Positions 16,881 through 26,711 of a stretch of 64,000 bases of DNA are shown one piece after another. Where the stretch lies: positions 124,001-188,000 of the forward strand of contig NZ_QKWN01000001.1 of assembly GCF_007279655.1 (NCBI RefSeq), given 5' to 3'. Below the pieces are notes generated by a model. It was not told where the DNA came from. It was given only the letters and a program-made list of their open reading frames with translations, and did not search any database. A program made the translations under genes and the position numbers. This DNA is from Robertkochia solimangrovi (GTDB taxonomy: Bacteria > Bacteroidota > Bacteroidia > Flavobacteriales > Flavobacteriaceae). Positions within the stretch are counted from its first letter, which is position 1, and each line of letters starts with the position of its first letter.

Positions 16881-17981
16881 TTAGATCTTATCTGCCGTTT
16901 TGCTTTTTTCTCTCGCAGCCTCATTTCTTTCGATCGTATGCCCTGGTCTTGACCACTTCGGTTTTTCTCCCAAAGCGTTGTATTGTGAATCCTTTTCTTC
17001 AACGGTAGCTGGCTGCATCTTCTTGATAAAAGGCTTTTGCGGATTCAATCCTAGCTTTTCGAACATCAGCATATCTTCATTTACATCCGGATTCGGCGTG
17101 GTAAGCAATTTATCTCCTGCAAAGATTGAATTAGCACCTGCAAAGAAACACATCGCCTGACCTTCACGTGTCATTTGGGTGCGTCCCGCTGATAATCTTA
17201 CCTGAGTCTCCGGCATTATAATTCTTGTGGTAGCCACCATACGTATCATCTCCCATATTTCAACCGGAGTCTGATCTTCCATAGGCGTTCCATCAACCGC
17301 TACCAAAGCATTGATCGGCACCGATTCAGGCTGAGGATTCAGCGAAGATAACGCAACAAGCATACCGGCCCTGTCTTCAACTGCTTCACCCATTCCAATT
17401 ATTCCGCCACTACAAACCGTAACATTTGTTTTTCGTACGTTATCTATAGTATCGAGACGATCCTGATAACCGCGGGTAGAAATGACTTCTTTGTAATATT
17501 CTTCTGAGGTATCAAGGTTATGATTATAAGCATACAAACCAGCTTCAGCCAAACGTTTTGCCTGATTCTCAGTAATCATACCAAGCGTACAGCACACCTC
17601 CATATCGAGTTTATTGATGGTTCGTACCATCTCCAGTACCTGATCGAATTCAGGACCATCCTTAACGTTTCTCCATGCAGCACCCATACAAACGCGTGAG
17701 CTACCTGAAGATTTAGCACGTAATGCCTGTGCTTTAACCTGTTGTACTGTCATCAGATCATTACCTTCTACCGAAGTGTGGTAACGAGCAGCCTGCGGGC
17801 AATACCCACAATCTTCAGGACAACCTCCTGTTTTGATCGATAACAATGTAGAAACCTGCACAGTATTAGGATCATGAAATTTCCTATGTACCGATGCTGC
17901 TTCATACAACAACTCCATTAATGGTTTATGATAGATCTCCAGGATCTCTTCCTTAGTCCAGTTATGTCTGATTTCACTCAT
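16881..17981 (-). CDS. bioB: biotin synthase
   Basis: BioB is a radical SAM enzyme that inserts sulphur into dethiobiotin, the last step of biotin synthesis. The 366-residue protein has the cluster motif C54-x3-C58-x2-C61 (TGGCPEDCGYCPQ), YNHNLDTSEEYY, CSGGIIGMGE and the RLSAGR segment with the arginine that contacts the second cluster. The C-terminal tail is somewhat extended. It is the last gene of the operon, 131 bases after the ketoacyl synthase gene, with a possible extra promoter box in that gap and a terminator downstream. Confidence 0.97.
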   Translation of the reverse strand: MSEIRHNWTKEEILEIYHKPLMELLYEAASVHRKFHDPNTVQVSTLLSIKTGGCPEDCGYCPQAARYHTSVEGNDLMTVQQVKAQALRAKSSGSSRVCMGAAWRNVKDGPEFDQVLEMVRTINKLDMEVCCTLGMITENQAKRLAEAGLYAYNHNLDTSEEYYKEVISTRGYQDRLDTIDNVRKTNVTVCSGGIIGMGEAVEDRAGMLVALSSLNPQPESVPINALVAVDGTPMEDQTPVEIWEMIRMVATTRIIMPETQVRLSAGRTQMTREGQAMCFFAGANSIFAGDKLLTTPNPDVNEDMLMFEKLGLNPQKPFIKKMQPATVEEKDSQYNALGEKPKWSRPGHTIERNEAAREKSKTADKI

Positions 17982-18027
17982 AATATCCTTTTAAACAGAA
18001 CCGTTAAAACGAGTTCCGATATTGGCA

Positions 18028-18035
18028 CAAATGTA
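18028..18035 (-). promoter_or_regulatory. possible -7 box upstream of bioB
   Basis: Read on the minus strand this is TACATTTG, a match to TAnnTTTG, 46 bases before the bioB ATG in the widest gap of the operon. No TTTG at the right distance is visible. Confidence 0.35.
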
Positions 18036-18112
18036 ATAAATAGATTCAGGTATCTTAGCAATCATTAACAAAAGATGCCTTCGAACCATCCCTGAGCCCT
18101 AATATATAAACG

Positions 18113-19300
18113 TTATTCTTTCAGGTACTTTTCCGGAGCTTCCAGCAGTATGCTGACTGCATTACCACCAAAACCTACCGCATTGACCATTACTTTTCTT
18201 ATAGGCCCTCTAATTCCAGCACCCTCCTCAAAAGGCACGCCCACGAACTTCTGATCACGTATCATGGTAATCGCAAGATCTGCGCTTAGCAAACCGGAGG
18301 CTCCAAAAGTATGTCCTATTTTCCATTTATTGGACGTTAAGGCTGGCTTATGATCTCCAAAAACCTTACCGATCGCACGCAACTCTGAAAGATCACCTTT
18401 GATGGTTCCGGGCGCATGCATCACGATGACATCCACTTCCCGCGGATCAATCCCTTTCAACGCCATCTTCATGGAACGTTGAAAACATACGGCATCGGAT
18501 GTAATGGAAATATTATGTTTCAGTATTTCGGTTGCATAGCCAACTCCGGCAATCACAGCCAGTGCATTTGACGCGACACCACGTTCCAGACACATGGCCG
18601 CAGCTCCTTCACCTAAAACCATGGTATTGGAACTTTTCTCCATATCCAGAGCACGGCAGGGATAATCAGCCGCAATATCCCGGGCATAAATCTTAAGGGA
18701 TCGCATCTGAGCGATCGTAAAAGGTGTCAACGAAGCTTCACTTCCTCCTACCAGAAACCGCTCACTCATTCCTGATCGTATCCAGGCTACACCGTTGAGC
18801 AATGAATGAAGCGCTGTACTGCATGTAATGGAATGTGAGATCTGAGGACCTTCATTCTGCAGATCATGAGCCACCCATGAAGAGATATTCCCAAGAGTGG
18901 TGGTAGGTGATGCCAAAGTACTGCTATATCCCTTTTCAAGAAACTCCTTATGATACTTTTCAAATAGCTCAGTAGCTCCTCTGGATGATCCAAAATTAAT
19001 GCCGAAATCCTTTTCTTCATTCCAACCTGCTTCTCGCACTGCAATTCTGGAAACCAGTATCGCATAAATCACACTTGGATCCAGCGAGGCATACTTAGGG
19101 TCACCGTTTCGAATTTCTCCCGCAATTTCAAGATCTTTCTCTTGTAACCTACCAACGAAAAGCTCTTCCCCATTGAAAAGATCTTTGGTTAAATAATGCC
19201 GATTGTTTTTATACGCTTCCCTGACACTAACCTGATTACTCCCCAGTGGCGACAAAACCCCTGATGCAGTAACCGATATCTTATTGTAAGTCTTCTCCAT
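18113..19300 (-). CDS. KAS I/II-type beta-ketoacyl synthase in the biotin operon
   Basis: A 395-residue condensing enzyme of the KAS I/II thiolase fold. The active-site set is complete: Cys160 in SITCSTALHSLL, His295 in VMHAPGTIKGD and His330 in KWKIGHTFGASG, so it should be active. It joins an acyl primer to malonyl-ACP. Its place between bioA and bioB in a clean bio operon suggests that it helps make the pimeloyl chain. No bioC, bioH, bioG, bioI or bioW is in the operon. It is not FabH-like, so it is not an ordinary BioZ. Spacing is 39 bases after bioA and 131 before bioB. Substrate remains unproven. Confidence 0.85.
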   Translation of the reverse strand: MEKTYNKISVTASGVLSPLGSNQVSVREAYKNNRHYLTKDLFNGEELFVGRLQEKDLEIAGEIRNGDPKYASLDPSVIYAILVSRIAVREAGWNEEKDFGINFGSSRGATELFEKYHKEFLEKGYSSTLASPTTTLGNISSWVAHDLQNEGPQISHSITCSTALHSLLNGVAWIRSGMSERFLVGGSEASLTPFTIAQMRSLKIYARDIAADYPCRALDMEKSSNTMVLGEGAAAMCLERGVASNALAVIAGVGYATEILKHNISITSDAVCFQRSMKMALKGIDPREVDVIVMHAPGTIKGDLSELRAIGKVFGDHKPALTSNKWKIGHTFGASGLLSADLAITMIRDQKFVGVPFEEGAGIRGPIRKVMVNAVGFGGNAVSILLEAPEKYLKE

Positions 19301-19339
19301 TCCGGTTCTTCAATATGATCAAATGCCTTTTACAGCAAC

Positions 19340-20632
19340 CTATTCAACCTGATTCATTTTCATGGCAGGCAGCTCTTCAAGTAACGAAAGAATTACCTCA
19401 TAGATCGTATTCATCTCCTCCTGCCCGATCACATATGGGGCCTGAATATAAATCGTGTTCCCCAACGGGCGAAGGTATACCCCTCTCTCCATAAAATAGG
19501 AAAACATCTTATTTCTTAAACCGCCATATCGTGACATATCAAGATCGAGGTCCAGAGCAAAAATGACTCCACACTGGCGAACTCCTCGCACCATCGGATG
19601 TCTCTTTACCTGCTCACCAAAAATTTCATGATATCGAATCACCTGACGGATCTGAGACTGAATCGCTTCTGTTTGCAGAAGTTCGATTGCCGCCAAAGCA
19701 GCTGTACATGACAATGGATTGGCTGTATACGTATGACCGTGGAAGAAACCTTTTGCAATATCATCACTGTAGAAAGCATCAAATACCTCCTGCGTACAAC
19801 TCGTAGCAGCCATCGGCAATAAACCTCCGGTCAACGCTTTACTCATACAGATGATATCAGGTTTTTGACTTATCTGATCGGAAGCAAAAGCGGTCCCTGT
19901 TTTTCCAAAACCGGTCATAACTTCATCTGCGATCAGTAAAACACCCTGCTTGTGCAAATATTCAAGAATCACATTCAAGGATTCCGCATCATGCATTTTC
20001 ATCGCCGCCGCTCCCTGTACCAATGGTTCATAGATGAACGATGCGACTTTCTTTGTTTCGCATATTTCCCTGAGAACAGACAACAGTTCCTCAGTGTTAT
20101 TTCCATTTGGAACCGGAATTCTGATCACTTCGAGCAACATACCTTCAAACGGACCATTATAAACCGAGAGGTTTGAAACAGACATCGCTCCAAAGGTATC
20201 TCCATGGAATCCTTCTTCAAAGGCGATGATCACCTGCTTGCGATCTCCCTTATTAAAATGATACTGAAGAGAAATCTTTACACCAACTTCAACCGAAGTG
20301 GATCCGTTATCAGAATAAAACAACTTCTCCTGATTATCGGGCAGCAGCGCGATCAATTTCTCAGAAAGTTCAACTGCCGGTTCGTGCGTAAATCCGCTGA
20401 ATACCACCTGATCGAGGTTTTGCATTATGTGCGCTACCCTGTCGGTGATTTCAGGATTACAATGACCATACATACAGGTATACCAGGATGATATCCCATC
20501 GATATAGGATTTCCCGCTTTCATCATATAGGTAAACGCCTTTAGCCCTGGCGATAGCCAGATTCTCAGGGTATGTTTTATGCTGGGTAAGAGGATGCCAA
20601 ATATGCTTCTTATCTCTTTCGGAAAGTTTCAT
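19340..20632 (-). CDS. bioA: adenosylmethionine-8-amino-7-oxononanoate aminotransferase
   Basis: BioA (430 residues) is a PLP enzyme that moves an amino group from S-adenosylmethionine to 8-amino-7-oxononanoate, giving 7,8-diaminononanoate. Diagnostic parts are KHIWHPLTQHK at the start, the active-site YIDGISSWYTCMYGHCNPEI, the PLP-lysine segment ICMSKALTGG and the HGHTYTANPLSCTAA loop. I start at the ATG at 20632; a TTG two codons upstream is less likely. It is the third gene of the operon, 81 bases after bioD. Confidence 0.96.
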   Translation of the reverse strand: MKLSERDKKHIWHPLTQHKTYPENLAIARAKGVYLYDESGKSYIDGISSWYTCMYGHCNPEITDRVAHIMQNLDQVVFSGFTHEPAVELSEKLIALLPDNQEKLFYSDNGSTSVEVGVKISLQYHFNKGDRKQVIIAFEEGFHGDTFGAMSVSNLSVYNGPFEGMLLEVIRIPVPNGNNTEELLSVLREICETKKVASFIYEPLVQGAAAMKMHDAESLNVILEYLHKQGVLLIADEVMTGFGKTGTAFASDQISQKPDIICMSKALTGGLLPMAATSCTQEVFDAFYSDDIAKGFFHGHTYTANPLSCTAALAAIELLQTEAIQSQIRQVIRYHEIFGEQVKRHPMVRGVRQCGVIFALDLDLDMSRYGGLRNKMFSYFMERGVYLRPLGNTIYIQAPYVIGQEEMNTIYEVILSLLEELPAMKMNQVE

Positions 20633-20713
20633 GAACAAAAGATTGAAGTTGCAAAATTGCTAAATACGGGCAGTAGTGCCAAGTATAAGCCGCTTTAAAT
20701 TGTTAAGCAGAGG

Positions 20714-21334
20714 TTAAAGTTTCTGAAGACAGGATCTGAACTTATCCGCATATTTACGTATCACCTCAGGAGTAAACTCCTTTTCCTCATCGATTCTTCC
20801 GATGATCTGAACTCCGGTCATATGACTGATAATATCCTCAGTTGCGGGATGCTCCCTTCCATTGAAAAGAATAAAAACCTCAAAGCCCTGTTGCTTCAGG
20901 AGATTAACAGTAAGTAACGTATGGTTGATACTTCCGAGATAATGTCGGGAAACAACAATTACCTTATAATCCGGCTTCATCACATCCATGATGGTGCTTT
21001 TATCACTTAAAGGAACTAACAACCCTCCAGCCCCCTCTATAACGAGATGATTTTCGGTTTCCGGTTCGATGATCTTATCTACATCGATCACCACACCATC
21101 TATAGCCGCTGAAGCATGCGGACTGATAGGGACTTTAAGTGCATAGCTGTTCGGATGAAATTTAGTGACACAGTTTGAAACAAGTGCTTTAACCTTGTGG
21201 GTATCCGAATTATCCAGATCTCCCGATTGTACCGGCTTCCAGTAATCCGCTTCCAGTGCTTCCGTGATAATAGCAGATGCTATCGTTTTTCCAACTTCAG
21301 TGGAAATCCCGGTTACAAAAATCTTTTTTCTCAT
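20714..21334 (-). CDS. bioD: dethiobiotin synthetase
   Basis: BioD (206 residues) closes the ureido ring of dethiobiotin using CO2 and ATP. The P-loop is GISTEVGKT (residues 9-17), the substrate-binding YWKPVQSGD follows, and VIEGAGGLLVPLSDK is the conserved second motif. The downstream part is typical of the family (HTLLTVNLLKQQG). It lies 28 bases after bioF. The gap of 81 bases to bioA holds no recognisable signal. Confidence 0.95.
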   Translation of the reverse strand: MRKKIFVTGISTEVGKTIASAIITEALEADYWKPVQSGDLDNSDTHKVKALVSNCVTKFHPNSYALKVPISPHASAAIDGVVIDVDKIIEPETENHLVIEGAGGLLVPLSDKSTIMDVMKPDYKVIVVSRHYLGSINHTLLTVNLLKQQGFEVFILFNGREHPATEDIISHMTGVQIIGRIDEEKEFTPEVIRKYADKFRSCLQKL

Positions 21335-21362
21335 TTTTCGTCGGTGGCCTTTACCTTTTAGT

Positions 21363-22523
21363 TCAGGAACTTACAAATTTAGCAAGTAAGTTTAAAAGGA
21401 CCTCAATTTCACGCAAAGAATTAAAGCTATGCAAACATATTCTGATTCTTTCCTGACCCTTTGCCACAGTAGGAGACATAATCGCTTTAACGATCAAACC
21501 ATTATTATTCAAAACCTGAGCAACTGCCCTTACTTCCTCATTACCGGGAACAAGAATTCCCTGGATCGCAGATTTGCTGGCAAGAAGATTTTCATTTACT
21601 CCTATCACCGCGGCCAGTTCCCTGAATTCATCGATGACTGACTGAAGTTTAAAAGCTGCCTCAGACCTTTCAAAAAATTTATGGGCCGCAATAATTCCGG
21701 CAACAGCATGTGGAGAGAGAGCCGTTGTATAGATAAAACTTCTCGTATAATTGACCATAAAAGATTTTAGCTCTTCACTACCCAGGATCGCCGCACCATG
21801 ACAGCCCATACCTTTACCAAAAGTTACGATGCGAATAAAAACATCAACAGCTTCATTATCATAGGTCAGCCCCTTGAAGTCTTTCCCGCAAACTCCTACC
21901 GCATGGGCCTCATCCACGATCAAACGACATTTATACAGGCTACAGATATCAGATAGCCTGGAGAGATCAGGACTGTCACCATCCATAGAAAATACAGATT
22001 CAGTAACCACATAGATCTCTGAATTGATTCCATCTTGCCTGGCATGTATTTCAGCGCTCAATTTCTTCAACAAACGATCCAACGCATCCAGATCATTATG
22101 CGGAAATTTATACGATTGCGCATGTCCCATCTGAATCCCGTCACGTATCGATGCATGGATAAGTGAATCGTAAACGATAAGATCATTCCTGTCGGGAATA
22201 CTGGAGAACAATCCGACATTGGCATCATAGCCTGAATTAAAAATCAAAGCTGCTTCTGCCTTATAGAACGCCGTCAGATACGCCTCTGCCTTTTCATAAA
22301 ATCGGTGATTCCCACTGATAAGTCTCGATCCTGTTGCCCCTGATCCCGGAATCCCGCTCATCAGTCTAGAGGTAAGTTGTTCGATCTCTGGTTCGTTTGA
22401 AAATCCAAGATAATCATTCGAGTAAAAATCAACGCCCTCTACCGGGCCTGACAATTGGCGTAAGGCACCTGCAGACTCCCTCTCGATAAGCTTCTTTCTT
22501 AATTTTCCGGGAAATTTTTCCAT
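21363..22523 (-). CDS. bioF: 8-amino-7-oxononanoate synthase
   Basis: BioF-type PLP enzyme of 386 residues that condenses pimeloyl thioester with alanine. It has the VDFYSNDYLGFSN start, the SGATGSRLISGNH loop, DEAHAVG (204-210) and the PLP lysine K237 in TFGKGMGCHGAA. The first gene of the biotin operon, so the promoter should lie in the 100 bases shared with the divergent M61 gene. A minus-strand TATTTTTG at 22528-22535 resembles a -7 box, but lies only 5 bases from the ATG. No palindromic BirA site is obvious. 2-amino-3-ketobutyrate ligase is a related alternative, excluded by the neighbours. Confidence 0.95.
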   Translation of the reverse strand: MEKFPGKLRKKLIERESAGALRQLSGPVEGVDFYSNDYLGFSNEPEIEQLTSRLMSGIPGSGATGSRLISGNHRFYEKAEAYLTAFYKAEAALIFNSGYDANVGLFSSIPDRNDLIVYDSLIHASIRDGIQMGHAQSYKFPHNDLDALDRLLKKLSAEIHARQDGINSEIYVVTESVFSMDGDSPDLSRLSDICSLYKCRLIVDEAHAVGVCGKDFKGLTYDNEAVDVFIRIVTFGKGMGCHGAAILGSEELKSFMVNYTRSFIYTTALSPHAVAGIIAAHKFFERSEAAFKLQSVIDEFRELAAVIGVNENLLASKSAIQGILVPGNEEVRAVAQVLNNNGLIVKAIMSPTVAKGQERIRICLHSFNSLREIEVLLNLLAKFVSS

Positions 22524-22623
22524 AGTTCAAAAATACTACCCGAATTTAAATACTGGTGATCTCACGAATAAAAATCATTCATTATCTTCATGGCGATAAG
22601 AAATTACAGAAATAAAATTAGCT

Positions 22624-24408
22624 ATGAAGCAATTGAAAAACCCTATTTCATTTTTAGTGCTACTACTTTTCTCGCCATTTAGTCAGGCGTTTTCTCAGGC
22701 CCCGGTCAGTTACGGCATAGAGTTCCCCAATGCCGTTCACCATGAAGCAGAGATCACAATGACATTAACAGACAAATCGATGGATACCTTATTTGTCAAA
22801 ATGAGCAGGAGTTCACCTGGCCGCTATGCGGTCCATGAATTTGCGAAAAATGTGTATAATTTCAAAGCAGCCGATGCAAGTGGAAAAGCATTGAATATTT
22901 TCAGACCAGATCCATATACCTGGGGAATCACAGGGCAGGATGGTCCAGTAACCGTAAGCTATACGCTGTTTGGCAACAGAGGAGACGGAACTTACAGCCA
23001 AATCGATGAAACTCATGCACACCTTAATATGCCAGCCACTTTCATGTATGCCCCGGCTTATGTCGATGAAGCGATGGAATTGAAATTTGATCTTACAGGA
23101 CATTCCGATTGGAAAATAGCTACACAGCTTAAAAAAGATAATGAAACTACCTATCAGGCTCCGAATCTCCAGTATTTTATGGATAGTCCTATCGAAGTAA
23201 GCAATTTCGAAAAAGAAAGTTTTGAAGTCAACTCCAATGGTAAGACTTACACGATCAACTTCACGCTACATCATCAGGGCAGCCATGAAGACTTCATGAC
23301 CTACTTTGAACAAGTCAAGAAGGTCGTCCTTGAAGAAGAAAAGGTCTTCGGATCACTTCCTGACTATGACTTCGGCGAATACACGTTTCTGGCCTGTTAT
23401 ATGCCTCAAGCCAGCGGAGATGGAATGGAGCATAGAAATTCTACCGTAATCACCAGTACCAGGGCACTCGCTGAAGGTGGAATGTCTGGAAATATCGGAA
23501 CGGTTTCACACGAATTCTTCCACTGCTGGAATGTAGAAAGAATCAGACCACAATCACTGGAACCATTTGATTTTTCACAAGCAAATATGAGTGGAGAGCT
23601 ATGGTTTGCGGAAGGCTTTACCAGTTACTATACCAATCTCATATTATGCAGAGCTGGCATCATGACCCCGGACAAATATATCACCGGTTTAAAAGGCACT
23701 TTTAATTATGTTTGGAATACCCCGGGCACTCAATTCTTCAATCCTATAGGCATGAGCTATCAAGCTCCTTTTGTGGATGCCGCAACCTCCATAGACCCCG
23801 TAAACCGTCATAACACCTTCATTTCCTACTACTCTTACGGAAGTGTTCTCGGGCTCGCACTTGATCTTAGCCTTAGAAAAGAGGGTTTGAATCTTGATGA
23901 TTTTATGAAAGAAATGTGGCAGGAATACGGGATGAAAGAACATCCTTACACTGTAAAAAACATAGAGCATACGCTCAGAGCTTATGCAGGCAGTCCTTTT
24001 GCTACTGCATTTTTTGCAAAGTACATATACAACAGTGAAATGCCGGATTATAAGAACCTGCTTGCAGATATGGGTATCGACCTATCCACTGATGAAACCG
24101 CACCTTATACCGGCCTTAAAATGAATAAAGAAGGTATGCTGGGAAGTGTTTATATGGGAAGCCCTGCTTACAATGCCGGATTGGAATCAGGAGATGAGAT
24201 CCTGACCATCAACGGAGCATCTGCTTTGGAATCAGATATACTGAAAAAAACTAAACCGGGAGACCATCTTGTAATTAGTTATAAAAGATTTGGAGAAGTC
24301 CGCAATGCACAGATCAAGGTGGAAAAGGATCCGGAATATACCCTGTCGATCGCTCCTGAACAAACCAAAAAAACAGATCGAAAAAGATCCGAATGGCTTA
24401 AACAATAA
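22624..24408 (+). CDS. M61-family glycyl-aminopeptidase-like protease with PDZ domain
   Basis: A 594-residue exported metalloprotease. After the signal peptide (to about 25) an N-terminal beta domain leads to the catalytic domain with HEFFH (296-300) and the third zinc ligand E330 in WFAEGFTSYY, which is the M61 pattern. A PDZ domain follows at about 495-575 (MGSPAYNAGLESGDEILTIN), expected to bind peptide ends or regulate access. All key residues are present. It is a single gene, divergent from bioF, ending in the terminator shared with atpC. The family prefers N-terminal glycine or alanine; the natural substrate is unknown. Confidence 0.92.
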   Translation: MKQLKNPISFLVLLLFSPFSQAFSQAPVSYGIEFPNAVHHEAEITMTLTDKSMDTLFVKMSRSSPGRYAVHEFAKNVYNFKAADASGKALNIFRPDPYTWGITGQDGPVTVSYTLFGNRGDGTYSQIDETHAHLNMPATFMYAPAYVDEAMELKFDLTGHSDWKIATQLKKDNETTYQAPNLQYFMDSPIEVSNFEKESFEVNSNGKTYTINFTLHHQGSHEDFMTYFEQVKKVVLEEEKVFGSLPDYDFGEYTFLACYMPQASGDGMEHRNSTVITSTRALAEGGMSGNIGTVSHEFFHCWNVERIRPQSLEPFDFSQANMSGELWFAEGFTSYYTNLILCRAGIMTPDKYITGLKGTFNYVWNTPGTQFFNPIGMSYQAPFVDAATSIDPVNRHNTFISYYSYGSVLGLALDLSLRKEGLNLDDFMKEMWQEYGMKEHPYTVKNIEHTLRAYAGSPFATAFFAKYIYNSEMPDYKNLLADMGIDLSTDETAPYTGLKMNKEGMLGSVYMGSPAYNAGLESGDEILTINGASALESDILKKTKPGDHLVISYKRFGEVRNAQIKVEKDPEYTLSIAPEQTKKTDRKRSEWLKQ

Positions 24409-24433
24409 AAAGTTGACACTGACTCACAAAAAC

Positions 24434-24463
24434 AAAAACGCCGGACAATTGTCCGGCGTTTTT
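24434..24463. terminator. bidirectional terminator between M61 gene and atpC
   Basis: A 13-bp perfect stem (24434-24446 with 24451-24463), AATT loop, with A runs on the left and T runs on the right. It sits between two converging genes and can serve both. Confidence 0.88.
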
Positions 24464-24485
24464 TATTATTGCGTTGAAAAAATTG

Positions 24486-24764
24486 TTAATCAGCAAGAAC
24501 AATCACCTTGTTCTCATTCATTTCTACAGTACCATTATTGATAAGTAGTACAGTTTCATTCTTTTCTCCTTTTATAAATCTGTCAGCATACTGACCGGCA
24601 ATAGCAACATCGCCATATATCTTCACCTTACCTTTTCCAAGAATTGAAACGATCGGTGCGTGATTATTCAACATTTGAAACTCACCATCTACTCCTGGAA
24701 CGGCAACTGAATTTACCTCTCCTTTGAACAGTGTAGCTTCCGGTGTTACGATCTCTAAATACAT
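24486..24764 (-). CDS. atpC: ATP synthase F1 epsilon subunit, short form
   Basis: The epsilon subunit of F1 ATP synthase, 92 residues. It holds only the N-terminal beta sandwich (MYLEIVTPEATLFKGEVNSV, PGVDGEFQMLNNHAPIVSIL). The C-terminal two-helix domain that inhibits ATP hydrolysis in E. coli (139 residues) is missing, as is usual in Bacteroidota as far as I know. It follows atpD by 58 bases. Loss of the inhibitory helices suggests that another mechanism controls reverse activity. Confidence 0.95.
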   Translation of the reverse strand: MYLEIVTPEATLFKGEVNSVAVPGVDGEFQMLNNHAPIVSILGKGKVKIYGDVAIAGQYADRFIKGEKNETVLLINNGTVEMNENKVIVLAD

Positions 24765-24822
24765 AATCTTAAGATTTCAATTATCAAATGTGGCTTAATC
24801 TAATGACCACCTGGTCTAATTA

Positions 24823-26334
<1,512 letters not shown>

Positions 26335-26412
26335 TTAAGTGTTTAATGTTTAGCTTATTATTTACTTAAAAAGCCTGACCTCAATTAATTAAATCGTACT
26401 TTTTTAGCGCTG

Positions 26413-26420
26413 CAAAGATA
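26413..26420 (-). promoter_or_regulatory. -7 box of atpD-atpC
   Basis: Read on the minus strand this is TATCTTTG followed by CAGC, a perfect TAnnTTTG. The sequence upstream is AT-rich without a clear TTTG at 19 bases. The rest of the 380-base gap up to glmS holds only the glmS terminator; I see no gene or RNA in 26421-26657. Confidence 0.55.
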
Positions 26421-26657
26421 TGTTTTTAATTGAAAAAAAATTGATTTTAAGAATTTTTTTTAACCTCCATTTACACCTGCGGTTTTTAAAGCTTTAATTC
26501 CTATAAAACACCAAGTTAACCATACGATGCAGGCCTTCAGAATCCCGGATTTGAGAAATTTAATAACACACTGAAACGCAGACTAACTACCCTAATTATG
26601 GCAAACTCATTTTTAAGGATAATTAAAAATTAAAGAAGAATATTACCCTTTCAAAAT

Positions 26658-26690
26658 AAAAAGGCCGGAGCTAAAAACCCCGGCCTTTTT
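26658..26690 (-). terminator. terminator of the glmS operon
   Basis: An 11-bp perfect stem (26658-26668 with 26680-26690) with an 11-base loop and A/T flanks. It lies 21 bases after the glmS stop on the minus strand. Confidence 0.85.
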
Positions 26691-26711
26691 TATGATATAG
26701 TAAGTTATCTT

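Noticed and set aside
22528-22535. TATTTTTG as the biotin operon promoter
   Set aside because: Only 5 bases separate it from the bioF ATG, which would make a leaderless mRNA; the upstream element is missing, so it is mentioned under bioF but not called.
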